Below, piece by piece: positions 6,688 through 13,602 of a stretch of 13,602 nucleotides of DNA. Numbering within the stretch: the stretch's first letter is position 1; each line of letters starts with the position of its first letter. Below the pieces are notes generated by a model. The model ran no database searches. It was not told the DNA's origin and was given only the letters and a program-made list of their open reading frames with translations. Both the position numbers and the translations under genes were made by a program. Source of the stretch: a bacterium (GTDB lineage Bacteria > Pseudomonadota > Gammaproteobacteria > Burkholderiales > Methylophilaceae); the NCBI GenBank assembly GCA_027310505.1, contig DAIDAS010000149.1:1-13602 (forward strand), in the 5' to 3' direction.

Positions 6688-7926
6688 ATGAAGCTGCCAT
6701 CGCTTAACATGCAAATCCTGCTGGGCGCGCTGTCCGGGGTCGGCATGGGGCTGTGGCTGGCCGGCATGGGGCCGTCTTCAGCGGCCACGCAACATGGTCT
6801 CTATGCCGCTGGGCTGATTGGCACCGTTTTCATTGATCTGCTGAAAATGATTTTGGTGCCGCTGGTGTTCACTTCGATTGCCGTGGGTGTCGCCAATCTG
6901 CGTGCGCATCGGCAGATGCACCGCGTTTGGCTGGCGACGCTGGGCTTCTTCGTGTTCTCGATGGCGGTTGCCATTGTGCTGGGCCTGACGGCGATCAACT
7001 GGTTCGAGCCGGGCAAGGGGTTGAATCTGGCGTTGTTCCACGATGCCATGCAAAATTTTGAAGCCAAACAAATGACGCTGGGCGAGTTCGCCCAAGGTTT
7101 TCTGCATGGGCTGTTCGTCAACCCGTTTGCGGCATTGGCGCAGGGTAACGTGCTGGCTATCGTCATTTTTGCGCTGTTCGTCGGCATCGCGCTGGTGGCC
7201 GGTGGCGAGCGGTACCGCAACATCCTCGCCCTGTTGCAGGAGGGGTTGGAACTGACGCTACGCATCGTTGGCTGGATCATGCGGCTGGCACCGCTCGGCA
7301 TCATGGCGTTGCTGGTAAAGCTTGTTGCCACGCAAGACGCGGCTCTGCTTGCGACGCTGGGCAAGTTTGTTGTCGTGATCATCGGCACGACGCTGCTGCA
7401 TGGGGCGGTTCTGCTGCCGCTCATTCTGTATCTGGTCACCGGGGTGACGCCGCTCAAATTCTGGCGAGGCGCGCGCGAGGCGCTGGTGACGGCATTTGCG
7501 ACCAGTTCCAGTTCGGCCACACTGCCGGTCACCCTGCGTTGCGTTGAGCAACATCTGCATGTGAAGCCGGAAATTGCCGGTTTCGTCGTGCCATTGGGTG
7601 CCACCATCAACATGGATGGCACGGCGCTTTACGAAGCGGCGGCGGCACTGTTCGTGGCCAATCTTGCGGGCATCGACCTCAACCTGATGCAGCAGCTGAT
7701 CGTATTCTTTACCGCCATGCTGGGGGCTATTGGCGCCCCGGGCATCCCCAGTGCCGGCATGGTGACCATGGTGATGGTGCTGCAATCGGTAGGGCTGCCG
7801 GCGGAAGCCATCGCCATTCTGCTGCCGATCGATCGCGTGCTGGATGCGTTCCGTACGGCGGTCAATGTGGAAGGCGACATGGTGGGCAGCCTGGTCGTGC
7901 AAAAGCTGGTCAGGGCGGCCGCTTGA
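6688..7926 (+). CDS. Dicarboxylate/amino acid:cation symporter, glutamate/aspartate type
   Basis: This is a 412-residue inner-membrane carrier of the DAACS (GltP/GltPh) family, which takes up acidic substrates with Na+ or H+. Family signatures are the hairpin-1 serine-rich ATSSSSATLP (271-280), the TM7 NMDGT cation site (308-312), the hairpin-2 GAPGIPSAG (349-357) and the TM8 DRVLDAFRTAVNVEGD (382-397). The TM8 residues align with GltPh exactly: D382, D386, R389, T390, N393 and D397 correspond to D390, D394, R397, T398, N401 and D405. The Arg favours an acidic side chain. The Asp equivalent to D394, which binds the amino group and is replaced in DctA, favours glutamate or aspartate over C4-dicarboxylates. 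It starts at ATG 6688, 12 bases after the methyltransferase stop, with only a weak ribosome-binding site, so it is probably the last gene of the purM unit. Confidence 0.93.
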   Translation: MKLPSLNMQILLGALSGVGMGLWLAGMGPSSAATQHGLYAAGLIGTVFIDLLKMILVPLVFTSIAVGVANLRAHRQMHRVWLATLGFFVFSMAVAIVLGLTAINWFEPGKGLNLALFHDAMQNFEAKQMTLGEFAQGFLHGLFVNPFAALAQGNVLAIVIFALFVGIALVAGGERYRNILALLQEGLELTLRIVGWIMRLAPLGIMALLVKLVATQDAALLATLGKFVVVIIGTTLLHGAVLLPLILYLVTGVTPLKFWRGAREALVTAFATSSSSATLPVTLRCVEQHLHVKPEIAGFVVPLGATINMDGTALYEAAAALFVANLAGIDLNLMQQLIVFFTAMLGAIGAPGIPSAGMVTMVMVLQSVGLPAEAIAILLPIDRVLDAFRTAVNVEGDMVGSLVVQKLVRAAA

Positions 7927-7952
7927 CGGTGGCGCGTCATTGCGAGTAGAGT
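7923..7952 (+). promoter_or_regulatory. Candidate sigma70 promoter for the EamA transporter
   Basis: TTGACG (7923-7928, five of six -35 matches) overlaps the symporter stop codon and is followed after 18 bases by TAGAGT (7947-7952, four of six -10 matches). Transcription would begin near 7959, giving a 5' leader of about 180 bases before the transporter ATG. It was found by eye only. Confidence 0.4.
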
Positions 7953-7961
7953 GCGTCCTTC

Positions 7962-8054
7962 ATGACGAATACCCAATACATTCAAGCAGCTGTACTAGCC
8001 CGCAAAGCCCTGTGGCGAGTCGCCACATCTTGCGGTTGCTGTCGTTCGTCCTGA
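7962..8054 (+). CDS. Possible 30-residue leader peptide with clustered Cys codons
   Basis: An ATG at 7962-7964 opens a 30-codon frame (MTNTQYIQAAVLARKALW, then RVATSCGCCRSS) ending at TGA 8052-8054. Codons 24, 26 and 27 are Cys (TGC, TGC, TGT), with Ser at 23, 29 and 30. The Cys codons lie on the 3' arm of the first leader hairpin, the arrangement expected if ribosome pausing governs RNA folding. EamA proteins such as E. coli YdeD export cysteine and O-acetylserine, which makes Cys codons noteworthy. Against it, the ribosome-binding site is weak, and if transcription starts near 7959 the ORF would be almost leaderless. An ORF this short arises easily by chance in GC-rich DNA. Confidence 0.25.
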   Translation: MTNTQYIQAAVLARKALWRVATSCGCCRSS

Positions 8055-8090
8055 TTTTCCACAGTAACCGCGGGTTCCGCTGCGGTTACT
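7999..8090 (+). promoter_or_regulatory. Structured 5' leader with two hairpins and an alternative pairing
   Basis: The first structure is nested. CCGCAA (8000-8005) pairs with TTGCGG (8030-8035), enclosing the perfect inner repeat TGTGGCGA (8011-8018) and TCGCCACA (8020-8027), which meet at a single central base. The second is a nine-pair stem, AGTAACCGC (8063-8071) with GCGGTTACT (8082-8090), around a ten-base loop. The motif GCGGTT occurs twice, at 8032-8037 and 8082-8087, and AACCGC at 8066-8071 can pair with either. The two folds would therefore exclude each other, as in an attenuator or riboswitch. No uracil tract follows the second stem. I do not recognise a known riboswitch class. Confidence 0.45.
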
Positions 8091-8113
8091 TCTGAACTCC
8101 CCCCATTCCGCTG

Positions 8114-8137
8114 TCGGGCCCGCCTAGAGAGGCCCGA
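8114..8137 (+). promoter_or_regulatory. Hairpin enclosing the transporter ribosome-binding site
   Basis: TCGGGCC (8114-8120) and GGCCCGA (8131-8137) form a seven-pair GC-rich stem that ends one base before the ATG at 8139. The likely ribosome-binding site AGAGAGG (8126-8132) lies partly in the ten-base loop and partly in the 3' arm. Folding would hinder initiation, so this could be a translational control element. The pairing is visible in the sequence; the control is inference. Confidence 0.5.
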
Positions 8138-8138
8138 T

Positions 8139-9066
8139 ATGGCAACGACTCAAACGCAACAAACCACGCAGTCCATCGTTGGGGCAGCTTTCGTGCTGCT
8201 GTCGGCGGTCGCATTTTCATCCAAGGCGGTGATGGTCAATCGCCTATGCCTATGATGTCGATGTGGAAACCTTGCTGGTGCTGCGCATGGCTTTTTCCGC
8301 ACCGTTCTACTTGGTTACCGCGGCATGGCTGTTCTTTGCCGGCAAGGTGGAACACCTGGAACGTCGCGATATCCTGGCCCTCGTTTTGTTGGGTGCGGCC
8401 GGAGGCTATCTGCCGATGTGGTTCGATTTCGCCGGGCTGGCTTATGTGTCAGCCGGGCTGGAGCGGATCATCCTGTTTCTTTATCCCACCATGGTGGTGT
8501 TGATCTCCGCCATGGTGTTCGGCCGCGCCATCGGCCGGCAGGAGGTGCTCGCGTTGATGCTGTGCTATACCGGGGTCGCCGTGGCGGCTGGCGGAGATGT
8601 GGTGGCCGTGGGGCAGCTGACGCCACAGATCATGCTGGGAGCCGCGCTGATTTTTGCCAGTGCCCTGACGTATGCAGGGTATCTGGTTGCGAGCGGCAAG
8701 CTGATTCCGAAGCTGGGAGTGTTGTCGTTTACCGCCTGCACCATGCTGGTTGCCAGCGTGACCGCGACGGCGCATTACATGGCTCTTCCGCACCAGGCTG
8801 AGCTGACGCGGTTGCCGATCAATGTGTATGGCATCGCCCTGTTGATGGCGGTGGTGGCGACGGTGTTGCCTTCGTTTCTGCTCAGTGCCGGAATCCATCG
8901 TATCGGCAGCAGCCGGGCGGCGCTGGTCGGCACGATCGGGCCGGTTTCCACCATTTTCCTGGCTTATGTGTTTCTGGGGGAGGGCGTGAGTGCGCTGCAA
9001 CTGGCAGGCACGGCGCTCGTGATGGCAGGAGTGCTCGCCATCACGATGAAGCCTGGCAGAAAGTGA
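8139..9066 (+). pseudogene. EamA-family DMT-superfamily transporter, frameshifted near the N-terminus
   Basis: From the ATG at 8139 the frame encodes 35 or so residues of a first EamA membrane segment (SIVGAAFVLLSAVAFSSKAV) and then stops at 8253-8255. The next frame is open from 8233 and continues without a break as AYAYDVDVETLLVLRMAFSA through about nine more hydrophobic segments to TGA at 9064-9066. It ends in the typical second EamA repeat (SSRAALVGTIGPVSTIFLAY, then FLGEGVSALQLAGTALVMAG). The join falls near 8235-8242, where family members usually read a VKLAYAYG-like segment, so two bases seem lost or one gained. The whole would be about 308 residues with ten membrane helices, a normal size. 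Family members export amino acids or other metabolites. It may be a recent pseudogene, a sequencing error or, less likely, recoding; there is no obvious slippery site. Its stop abuts that of the convergent RND gene. Confidence 0.88.
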
Positions 9067-12000
9067 TCAGCTGGCAGCACGCGCTGCCAGCCGGTGATGC
9101 CAGTGCTCAACGCCATGCATGGCCAGCGAATACACAGCCGGCACTACGACCAGCGTCAGCAGCGTGGAAGTGATCATGCCGCCGATCACTGCCACCGACA
9201 GCGGGCCGTTGGTCTCGGCACCTGCTCCAATCCCCAGCGCTGCGGGCAGAAGCGCAAGGATGATGGTGAGCGAGGTCATCAGCACCGGCCTCATCCGAAT
9301 GGGGCAGGCATCCTGCAGGGCGTCGTCGATCCCCATACCGTCGGCGCGGCGCTGGTTGGTGAGGTCAACCAGCAGGATGGAGTTTTTGGCCACCAACCCG
9401 ATCAGCAATACCAGCCCGATCATGGAGAAGATGTTGAGGGTGTGCCCGGTCAGCCACAACGCCAGCACGCCGCCGATGATGGCGAGCGGTTGTGCCAGCA
9501 TGATGATGAGCGGCTGCAGGAACGAATTGAACTGGCTGGCGAGTACCATGTAAAGCAGGATCATGGCCATGACGAACGCGAACGCCATATATTTGGAAGT
9601 CTTGCCGAACTCCTCTGCCTGGCCGACAAATTTGACCGCATAGCCGGGGGGCAGCAGCGGCGCTGCCGTTTCCCGGACCTTGGTCACCGCTTCTCCAAGG
9701 GAAATGGAGGGGGTTCCGTAAAAATTCGCTGCATATTGCAGGTCGAAGCGGCCGATGATGGCGGCCCCCAGCACTGGCTTGAAGGTGGCCACGGTATCCA
9801 GCCGTACCATGCTGCCGTCGCGGTTGCGCAGGTAGATCTTGGTCAGGTCGGCAGGCTGGTTGAAGGTGCCATCCTTGGCCTTGATACGGATGTCGTACCG
9901 TTCCCCATCACCTGGCTCGTCGTTGTATTTGGCGATATCAATGCCGCCGGTGAGCATGTTGAGCGCAAAGGCGACATCCTGCGCAGAAAGTCCAAGATCC
10001 GCAGCGCGCGTGCGGTCCACGTTCATGACCAGTTGAGGCAGGTCGAGCTGCATGTCGAGGTCGACCTTGCCCATCCCGGACGTAGTGGAAAGCTTCTGCT
10101 GCAATTGTTTGGCGAGTGTGCCTACCTGCGACAGGTTGGGGCCGGAAACATTAAACTGCAGCGGATCGCCGCGTTGACCGGCGACGATGGGCACCGGTGC
10201 CGGGAATGCGCGTACGCCAGGAATCTGGGCAAACTCGACGCGCAGTTTTTTGAGAGTCTCCTGCTGACGGATGCTGCGTTTGTCGCGGTCCTGCATGCGC
10301 ACGTAGGCGAAGCCCTGATTGACCTGACCGGATTGCCCGATACCGATGCCGGTAAAGTAGGTGACGATTTCAGGGTGCTGGCCGAGGATTTTCTCAACCT
10401 GCACCAGGCGCGAGTTGGTGTAATCGACGCTGGAGCCGAGCGGCGTCTTGAGGTAGACCATGAAGCGGCCTTCATCTTCTTCCGGGATGAATTCCTTATT
10501 GACGGCCTGGAAGAACCACGTGCTCGATGCGACGGTAAGCAGCGTGATGACCACCACTTTCCAGCGATGGCCGAGCGCCAGCTTCAAGAGCTTGCGATAA
10601 ATCTCGTCCATGCCGTGGAAAAACGCATCCAGAGCGTAATAGAAACGGCCATGCTTCTCGCTGACCACGAGGTGGCGGGAGCACAGCATGGGCGTAAGCG
10701 TGAGCGAGACGAACAGGGAAACCAGTACGCCGAACGTCACCACGACCGCGAACGATTTGAAGAACTGGCCGATGATGCCGCTCATGAAGATCACCGGCGC
10801 GAAAATGGATACCAGCGACAGGGTGGCGGCCAATACTGCAAATACCACCTCCTTGCTGCCGTTCAGCGCGGCGTTGACTGGATCCTTGTCGATCGTTTCC
10901 CGGTGGCGGAAGATGTTTTCCAGTACCACGATCGCATCGTCCACCACCACGCCGATCAGCAGCAGCAAGGCAAGCAGGGTCATGACGTTGAAGGTGAAGC
11001 CGCTGAAATACATCACTGCAACCGCGCCCAGCAACGAAACCGGAATGGCGATGGCAATGATGATGGTCGAACGCACCGAGCGCAGGAACAGCCAGACGAT
11101 CGCCGCCGCCAGCAGCGTACCTGCCACCAGGTGTTCCAGCAGGGCATTGATCAGTTCCTGGATGTAGAGCGCGTCGTTGGACGCAATCTCGATGCTCATG
11201 CCCGGCGGCAGTTGCGGACGGATTTCGCTGTCCAGCCGGCGCTTGACCTCGTCGATGATCGCCACGGTGTTGGCGTTGGCGATCTTGACGATGCCGATAC
11301 CGACGGTGCGTTCACCATTGAAGTGGGCCAGCTGGCGGTAATCCCCAAGGCCATCTTCGAGTTCCGCGACATCCCTCAGTCGGACGGCAGCGCCATCCTT
11401 GTCGCTGATGATCATGGTGGCGAGGTCGGGGAGCTTGTGGAACTCCATGTCCAGCTTGAACAGGTATTCGCTCTTCTGGCCGACCATAAAGCCGCCTGGC
11501 AGCTGCACGTGTTCGCGCTGGAAAGCGGCCTGCAAGTCCTGTGCGGTGACGCCCAGTGCCGCCATGCGTTCAGGCAGCAGGTTGACGCGGATGGTGCGGT
11601 CGCGTCGCCCGCCCAGGCGGACTTCGCCGACGCCATTGATGGTTTCCAGCCGCTTTTTCAGCACGTTCAGCGCATACTGGTTGAGTTGCTGCTGGGTGCG
11701 GTCGCCGCGCAACGCCATCCACATGATCGGGCTGGCGCCGGTATCCTGCTTTGCCACGACCGGCGGATCGGCATCGTCAGGCAGGCGGCGCAGTACCTGG
11801 TTGACCTTGGCCTGCACTTCGTTGAAGGCGACATCGATGCGTTTGTCCAGGCTGAAGGTGATGGTGACCACCGAAACGCCCGGGCTGGAACTGGACTGGA
11901 TATGTTCGATGCCCGGCACGCTGTTGACCGAGGTTTCGATGATGTTGGTGATGCTGGCATCGATGATTTCAGGGTTGGCGCCCTTTTCCGTGGTGGTGAC

Positions 12001-12138
12001 GGAAATCACCGGAAACTCGATGTAAGGGAAGCGGTCCACGCCGATGCGCTGATAGCTGATGATGCCAAACAGCACCAGCACGCCGGATAGCATCCAGGCA
12101 AGGACGTGACGTTTGATCGAGAGTTCTGGCAAGGTCAT
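9067..12138 (-). CDS. RND-superfamily efflux pump, HAE1 type inner-membrane subunit
   Basis: This 1023-residue protein is a proton-driven RND exporter of the AcrB/MdtB/MexB class, working with a periplasmic adaptor and an outer-membrane channel to expel drugs or other hydrophobic compounds. Its N-terminus, SIKRHVLAWMLSGVLVLFGI, is the first membrane helix, followed by the large porter loop. TM4 carries the proton-relay Asp pair at 400-401 (LLIGVVVDDAIVVLENIF) and TM10 carries Lys918 (GLVLLIGLVAKNSILLVD), the partner of that pair. A second porter loop lies between. The intact DD/K triad and lack of metal-binding Met pairs or acidic TM motifs of CzcA favour HAE1 over heavy-metal pumps; the substrate is not readable. 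ATG at 12136-12138 overlaps the adaptor stop as ATGA. No outer-membrane channel gene follows; the pump is the last gene of the operon and ends against the convergent EamA gene. Confidence 0.95.
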   Translation of the reverse strand: MTLPELSIKRHVLAWMLSGVLVLFGIISYQRIGVDRFPYIEFPVISVTTTEKGANPEIIDASITNIIETSVNSVPGIEHIQSSSSPGVSVVTITFSLDKRIDVAFNEVQAKVNQVLRRLPDDADPPVVAKQDTGASPIMWMALRGDRTQQQLNQYALNVLKKRLETINGVGEVRLGGRRDRTIRVNLLPERMAALGVTAQDLQAAFQREHVQLPGGFMVGQKSEYLFKLDMEFHKLPDLATMIISDKDGAAVRLRDVAELEDGLGDYRQLAHFNGERTVGIGIVKIANANTVAIIDEVKRRLDSEIRPQLPPGMSIEIASNDALYIQELINALLEHLVAGTLLAAAIVWLFLRSVRSTIIIAIAIPVSLLGAVAVMYFSGFTFNVMTLLALLLLIGVVVDDAIVVLENIFRHRETIDKDPVNAALNGSKEVVFAVLAATLSLVSIFAPVIFMSGIIGQFFKSFAVVVTFGVLVSLFVSLTLTPMLCSRHLVVSEKHGRFYYALDAFFHGMDEIYRKLLKLALGHRWKVVVITLLTVASSTWFFQAVNKEFIPEEDEGRFMVYLKTPLGSSVDYTNSRLVQVEKILGQHPEIVTYFTGIGIGQSGQVNQGFAYVRMQDRDKRSIRQQETLKKLRVEFAQIPGVRAFPAPVPIVAGQRGDPLQFNVSGPNLSQVGTLAKQLQQKLSTTSGMGKVDLDMQLDLPQLVMNVDRTRAADLGLSAQDVAFALNMLTGGIDIAKYNDEPGDGERYDIRIKAKDGTFNQPADLTKIYLRNRDGSMVRLDTVATFKPVLGAAIIGRFDLQYAANFYGTPSISLGEAVTKVRETAAPLLPPGYAVKFVGQAEEFGKTSKYMAFAFVMAMILLYMVLASQFNSFLQPLIIMLAQPLAIIGGVLALWLTGHTLNIFSMIGLVLLIGLVAKNSILLVDLTNQRRADGMGIDDALQDACPIRMRPVLMTSLTIILALLPAALGIGAGAETNGPLSVAVIGGMITSTLLTLVVVPAVYSLAMHGVEHWHHRLAARAAS
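9070..9091 (+). terminator. Hairpin just after the EamA gene, possible terminator
   Basis: GCTGGCAGC (9070-9078) and GCTGCCAGC (9083-9091) form a perfect nine-pair GC-rich stem with loop ACGC, starting four bases after the transporter stop. There is no uracil tract after it, so it is not a classical intrinsic terminator. The same bases encode the last residues of the convergent RND pump. Confidence 0.35.
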
Positions 12139-13217
12139 TTGGCGTTGCCTTGCTGCACGTTCACCGCAGCCTTGTCGGTCAGGTAACTGGCGCCGTCCAC
12201 GGCAACTGTTTCACCGGCAGCCAGGCCTTCGGTAATTTCTACCACACCCTGCTGGCGAAGACCGGTTCTGACCATGCGTTGCTGGGCGGCCTTGTCCTTG
12301 ATGACATATACCACCTCGCCCGCGGGGCGCAGCACCACGCTGGCTTCGGGCACCACCACCGCTTCGGCGTGTTCACCCAAGATCACTGCGCCGTTTACGC
12401 TGGCACCACCCTGCCAGCCGGTCTGGTCCACTACGTCCGCGATCACATCGACGGCACGGTTGGTGCCGACCAGCGGCTTGATTTCCTTGATGGTTGTGTT
12501 GAACACCTTGTCCGGCACCGTCGGCGTGGTGAGGCGCACGGTCTGGCCTGGATGCAGTTTGGCGGCAACGCTTTCCGGGAACGGCAGGTGCGCCCTCAGG
12601 CGTTGCGTCCCGATGATCTGGAACAGGGAGTCACCCTGTTTCACGAAGTCGCCGGGGGAGGCGATCTGCTTCTCCACGCGGCCGTCGATGGGTGAGAGTA
12701 CGCGGGTCTTGGCGCTGTTATGGTCGATCGAGGCGACGCGCGCGCGCGCTGCTTCCAACTGTTCGCGCAGTGCGTTCTGCTGGGTGGAGGCATCTTCCAG
12801 TGCATTTTGCGAAATAAAATTTTTCTGCACCAGACGCTGGTTACGATCCACCACCCGCGCCTGGTTGGAGAGCAACGCTTCGATGCGTGCCACTTCTGCC
12901 AGTGCTTCACGCTTTTGCAGGGTGTAGTCGGTCGCATCGAGTACTGCGATCAGCTGCCCTTTTTTCACATCCTGGCCCGCATGCGCCAGCACCTGGAGTA
13001 CCTTGGCCGCGACTTCGGCGCCGATGCCGGGGTCGATCAGGCTCTCCATGCTGCCGATGGTTTGCTCGAAGATTTCCAGTTTCCGGCTCTCTGCCTGGGT
13101 CACCGTGACCAGCGTGGCTGGCGGCGTTATCGGTTTGGATTTGTCTTCTTCTTTTTTGGCGCAGGCGGGGAGCATGAGCGCCAGAATGATGGCTGGCAGG
13201 GCGAGTTTGGCATTCAT
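12135..13217 (-). CDS. RND periplasmic adaptor (membrane fusion protein), lipoprotein
   Basis: This 360-residue adaptor links the RND pump to an outer-membrane channel. It starts with a lipoprotein signal, MNAKLALPAIILALMLPAC, with lipobox LPAC and lipidation at Cys19, followed by charged KKEEDKSK. Next come a lipoyl-like half (about 60-97, IGAEVAAKVLQVLAHAGQDV, then KKGQLIAVLDATDYTL), an alpha-helical hairpin (about 98-162, rich in Ala/Glu/Gln/Arg), the second lipoyl half (LSPIDGRVEKQIASPGDFVK), a beta-barrel domain with RLRAHLPFPESVAAKLHPGQ, and a membrane-proximal domain ending GLAAGETVAVDGASYL. This is the AcrA/MexA plan, with a short helical hairpin. Its ATG at 13215-13217 shares one base with the regulator's TAA, and AGGA lies a short distance upstream. 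Its own stop overlaps the pump's start. It should be tethered to the outer face of the inner membrane. Confidence 0.94.
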   Translation of the reverse strand: MNAKLALPAIILALMLPACAKKEEDKSKPITPPATLVTVTQAESRKLEIFEQTIGSMESLIDPGIGAEVAAKVLQVLAHAGQDVKKGQLIAVLDATDYTLQKREALAEVARIEALLSNQARVVDRNQRLVQKNFISQNALEDASTQQNALREQLEAARARVASIDHNSAKTRVLSPIDGRVEKQIASPGDFVKQGDSLFQIIGTQRLRAHLPFPESVAAKLHPGQTVRLTTPTVPDKVFNTTIKEIKPLVGTNRAVDVIADVVDQTGWQGGASVNGAVILGEHAEAVVVPEASVVLRPAGEVVYVIKDKAAQQRMVRTGLRQQGVVEITEGLAAGETVAVDGASYLTDKAAVNVQQGNAK

Positions 13218-13602
13218 TATTGTGTTTCCTGGGGGGTGGGCAGGATGCCGTTCAGCATCAGCTGCAGCATTTTCTGGCTGTATCGTTCCGGGGCGTCGGC
13301 AAAATCGACATCCGGATAGTGGCGCAATACCTCGCGCGCCTCGAAAAAATATACGTTCATTCCGATCAGCATCACCGCGATGGAGGCCGGATCGATTTCG
13401 GGACGAAGTTCACCGTTTACTTGGCCTTCGCGGATCATTTCTACCAGCCGTGCGAAGCTTTGACCAAACACCTGCTCGGCCAGTTCGCGGCCGTGTTCCG
13501 GGCCATTTTTAAGCAACTCGCGCAAAATCAGGCGGGTAGTCTGGCCGTGTTCCAGCATGAACTGCAGATGTGAGTGTGCGAAATGCGAAAGGCGTTCCAC
13601 GA
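13217..13602 (-). CDS. TetR/AcrR-type transcriptional regulator, C-terminal part (cut by window end)
   Basis: The visible 128 codons give an all-helical ligand-binding domain typical of TetR regulators: LQFMLEHGQTTRLILRELLK, then AEQVFGQSFARLVEMIREGQ, then GELRPEIDPASIAVMLIGMNVYF and a C-terminal helix SQKMLQLMLNGIL. The N-terminal helix-turn-helix lies beyond the window, so the family call rests on the C-terminal pattern and context. The GTG at 13598-13600 is an internal Val codon, not the start. The stop TAA shares its last base with the ATG of the adaptor (TAATG), so regulator, adaptor and pump are one coupled operon. TetR proteins placed so usually repress their own operon until an effluxed compound binds; that is inference here. 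The operator and promoter are outside the window. Confidence 0.8.
   Translation of the reverse strand, partial: VERLSHFAHSHLQFMLEHGQTTRLILRELLKNGPEHGRELAEQVFGQSFARLVEMIREGQVNGELRPEIDPASIAVMLIGMNVYFFEAREVLRHYPDVDFADAPERYSQKMLQLMLNGILPTPQETQ

Noticed and set aside
7999..8138. Known riboswitch (TPP, cobalamin, FMN, glycine, SAM or guanidine classes)
   Set aside because: None of the conserved core sequences of these classes that I could recall is present in the leader.
8263..9066. EamA transporter as a complete gene starting at GTG 8263
   Set aside because: This would remove the first membrane helix, which is present in the preceding frame after a proper ribosome-binding site and ATG; a frameshift explains both pieces better.
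9094..12090. Very long plus-strand open frame (about 998 codons) opposite the RND pump
   Set aside because: It is rich in His, Gln, Asp and Arg with no recognisable domain, and it mirrors a pump gene with all its motifs intact. GC-rich coding DNA often leaves such an antisense frame open.
13217..13600. Short complete 127-residue protein starting at GTG 13598-13600
   Set aside because: The product is only the ligand-binding half of a TetR regulator and the frame is still open at the window edge, so this is a truncated view of a longer gene.
1..13602. CRISPR arrays, insertion sequences, tRNA or rRNA genes, phage or defence systems
   Set aside because: No regularly spaced repeats, transposase-like protein, terminal inverted repeats, or tRNA/rRNA motifs were seen on either strand.

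Overview
The window looks like chromosomal DNA of a moderately GC-rich betaproteobacterium, perhaps of the Nitrosomonadales type. This rests on the hda / AI-2E permease / purM neighbourhood, the DUF3108 proteins beside an RsmB/NOP-family RNA methyltransferase, and the codon use; no marker fixes the genus. Most genes are ordinary core or transport genes. The least ordinary stretch is the 5' leader and broken reading frame of a drug/metabolite transporter (DMT) at 7923-9066.

Left part (1-2381), mostly minus strand: the last codons of a possible plus-strand gene abut a conserved 88-residue protein of unknown function. Next to it lies a small helical ORF that appears frameshifted and has no start. 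Then come hda (DnaA inactivation at the replication clamp) and an AI-2E/PerM-type permease, whose ends overlap (GTGA), so the two are probably co-transcribed from a promoter in the short divergent gap before purM.

Middle part (2383-7926), plus strand: purM (purine synthesis), two tandem DUF3108 envelope proteins (one secreted, one anchored with a proline-rich TonB-like arm), an RsmB/NOP RNA cytosine methyltransferase with a Lys/Ala/Pro tail, and a Glu/Asp-type dicarboxylate/amino acid:cation symporter. These five genes are tightly spaced or overlapping and probably form one transcription unit.

The 7927-8138 gap is the longest non-coding stretch on the plus strand. It has a candidate promoter, a possible 30-codon leader peptide with three Cys codons clustered near its end, and three perfect hairpins, the last of which holds the ribosome-binding site of an EamA-family transporter. 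That transporter is split by one frameshift near its N-terminus.

Right part (9067-13602), minus strand: TetR-type regulator (C-terminal part only, cut by the window edge), a lipoprotein periplasmic adaptor and an HAE1-type RND pump. Their start and stop codons overlap, so they form one operon, with the regulator probably repressing the pump genes behind it. No rRNA, tRNA, insertion sequence or CRISPR array was seen.
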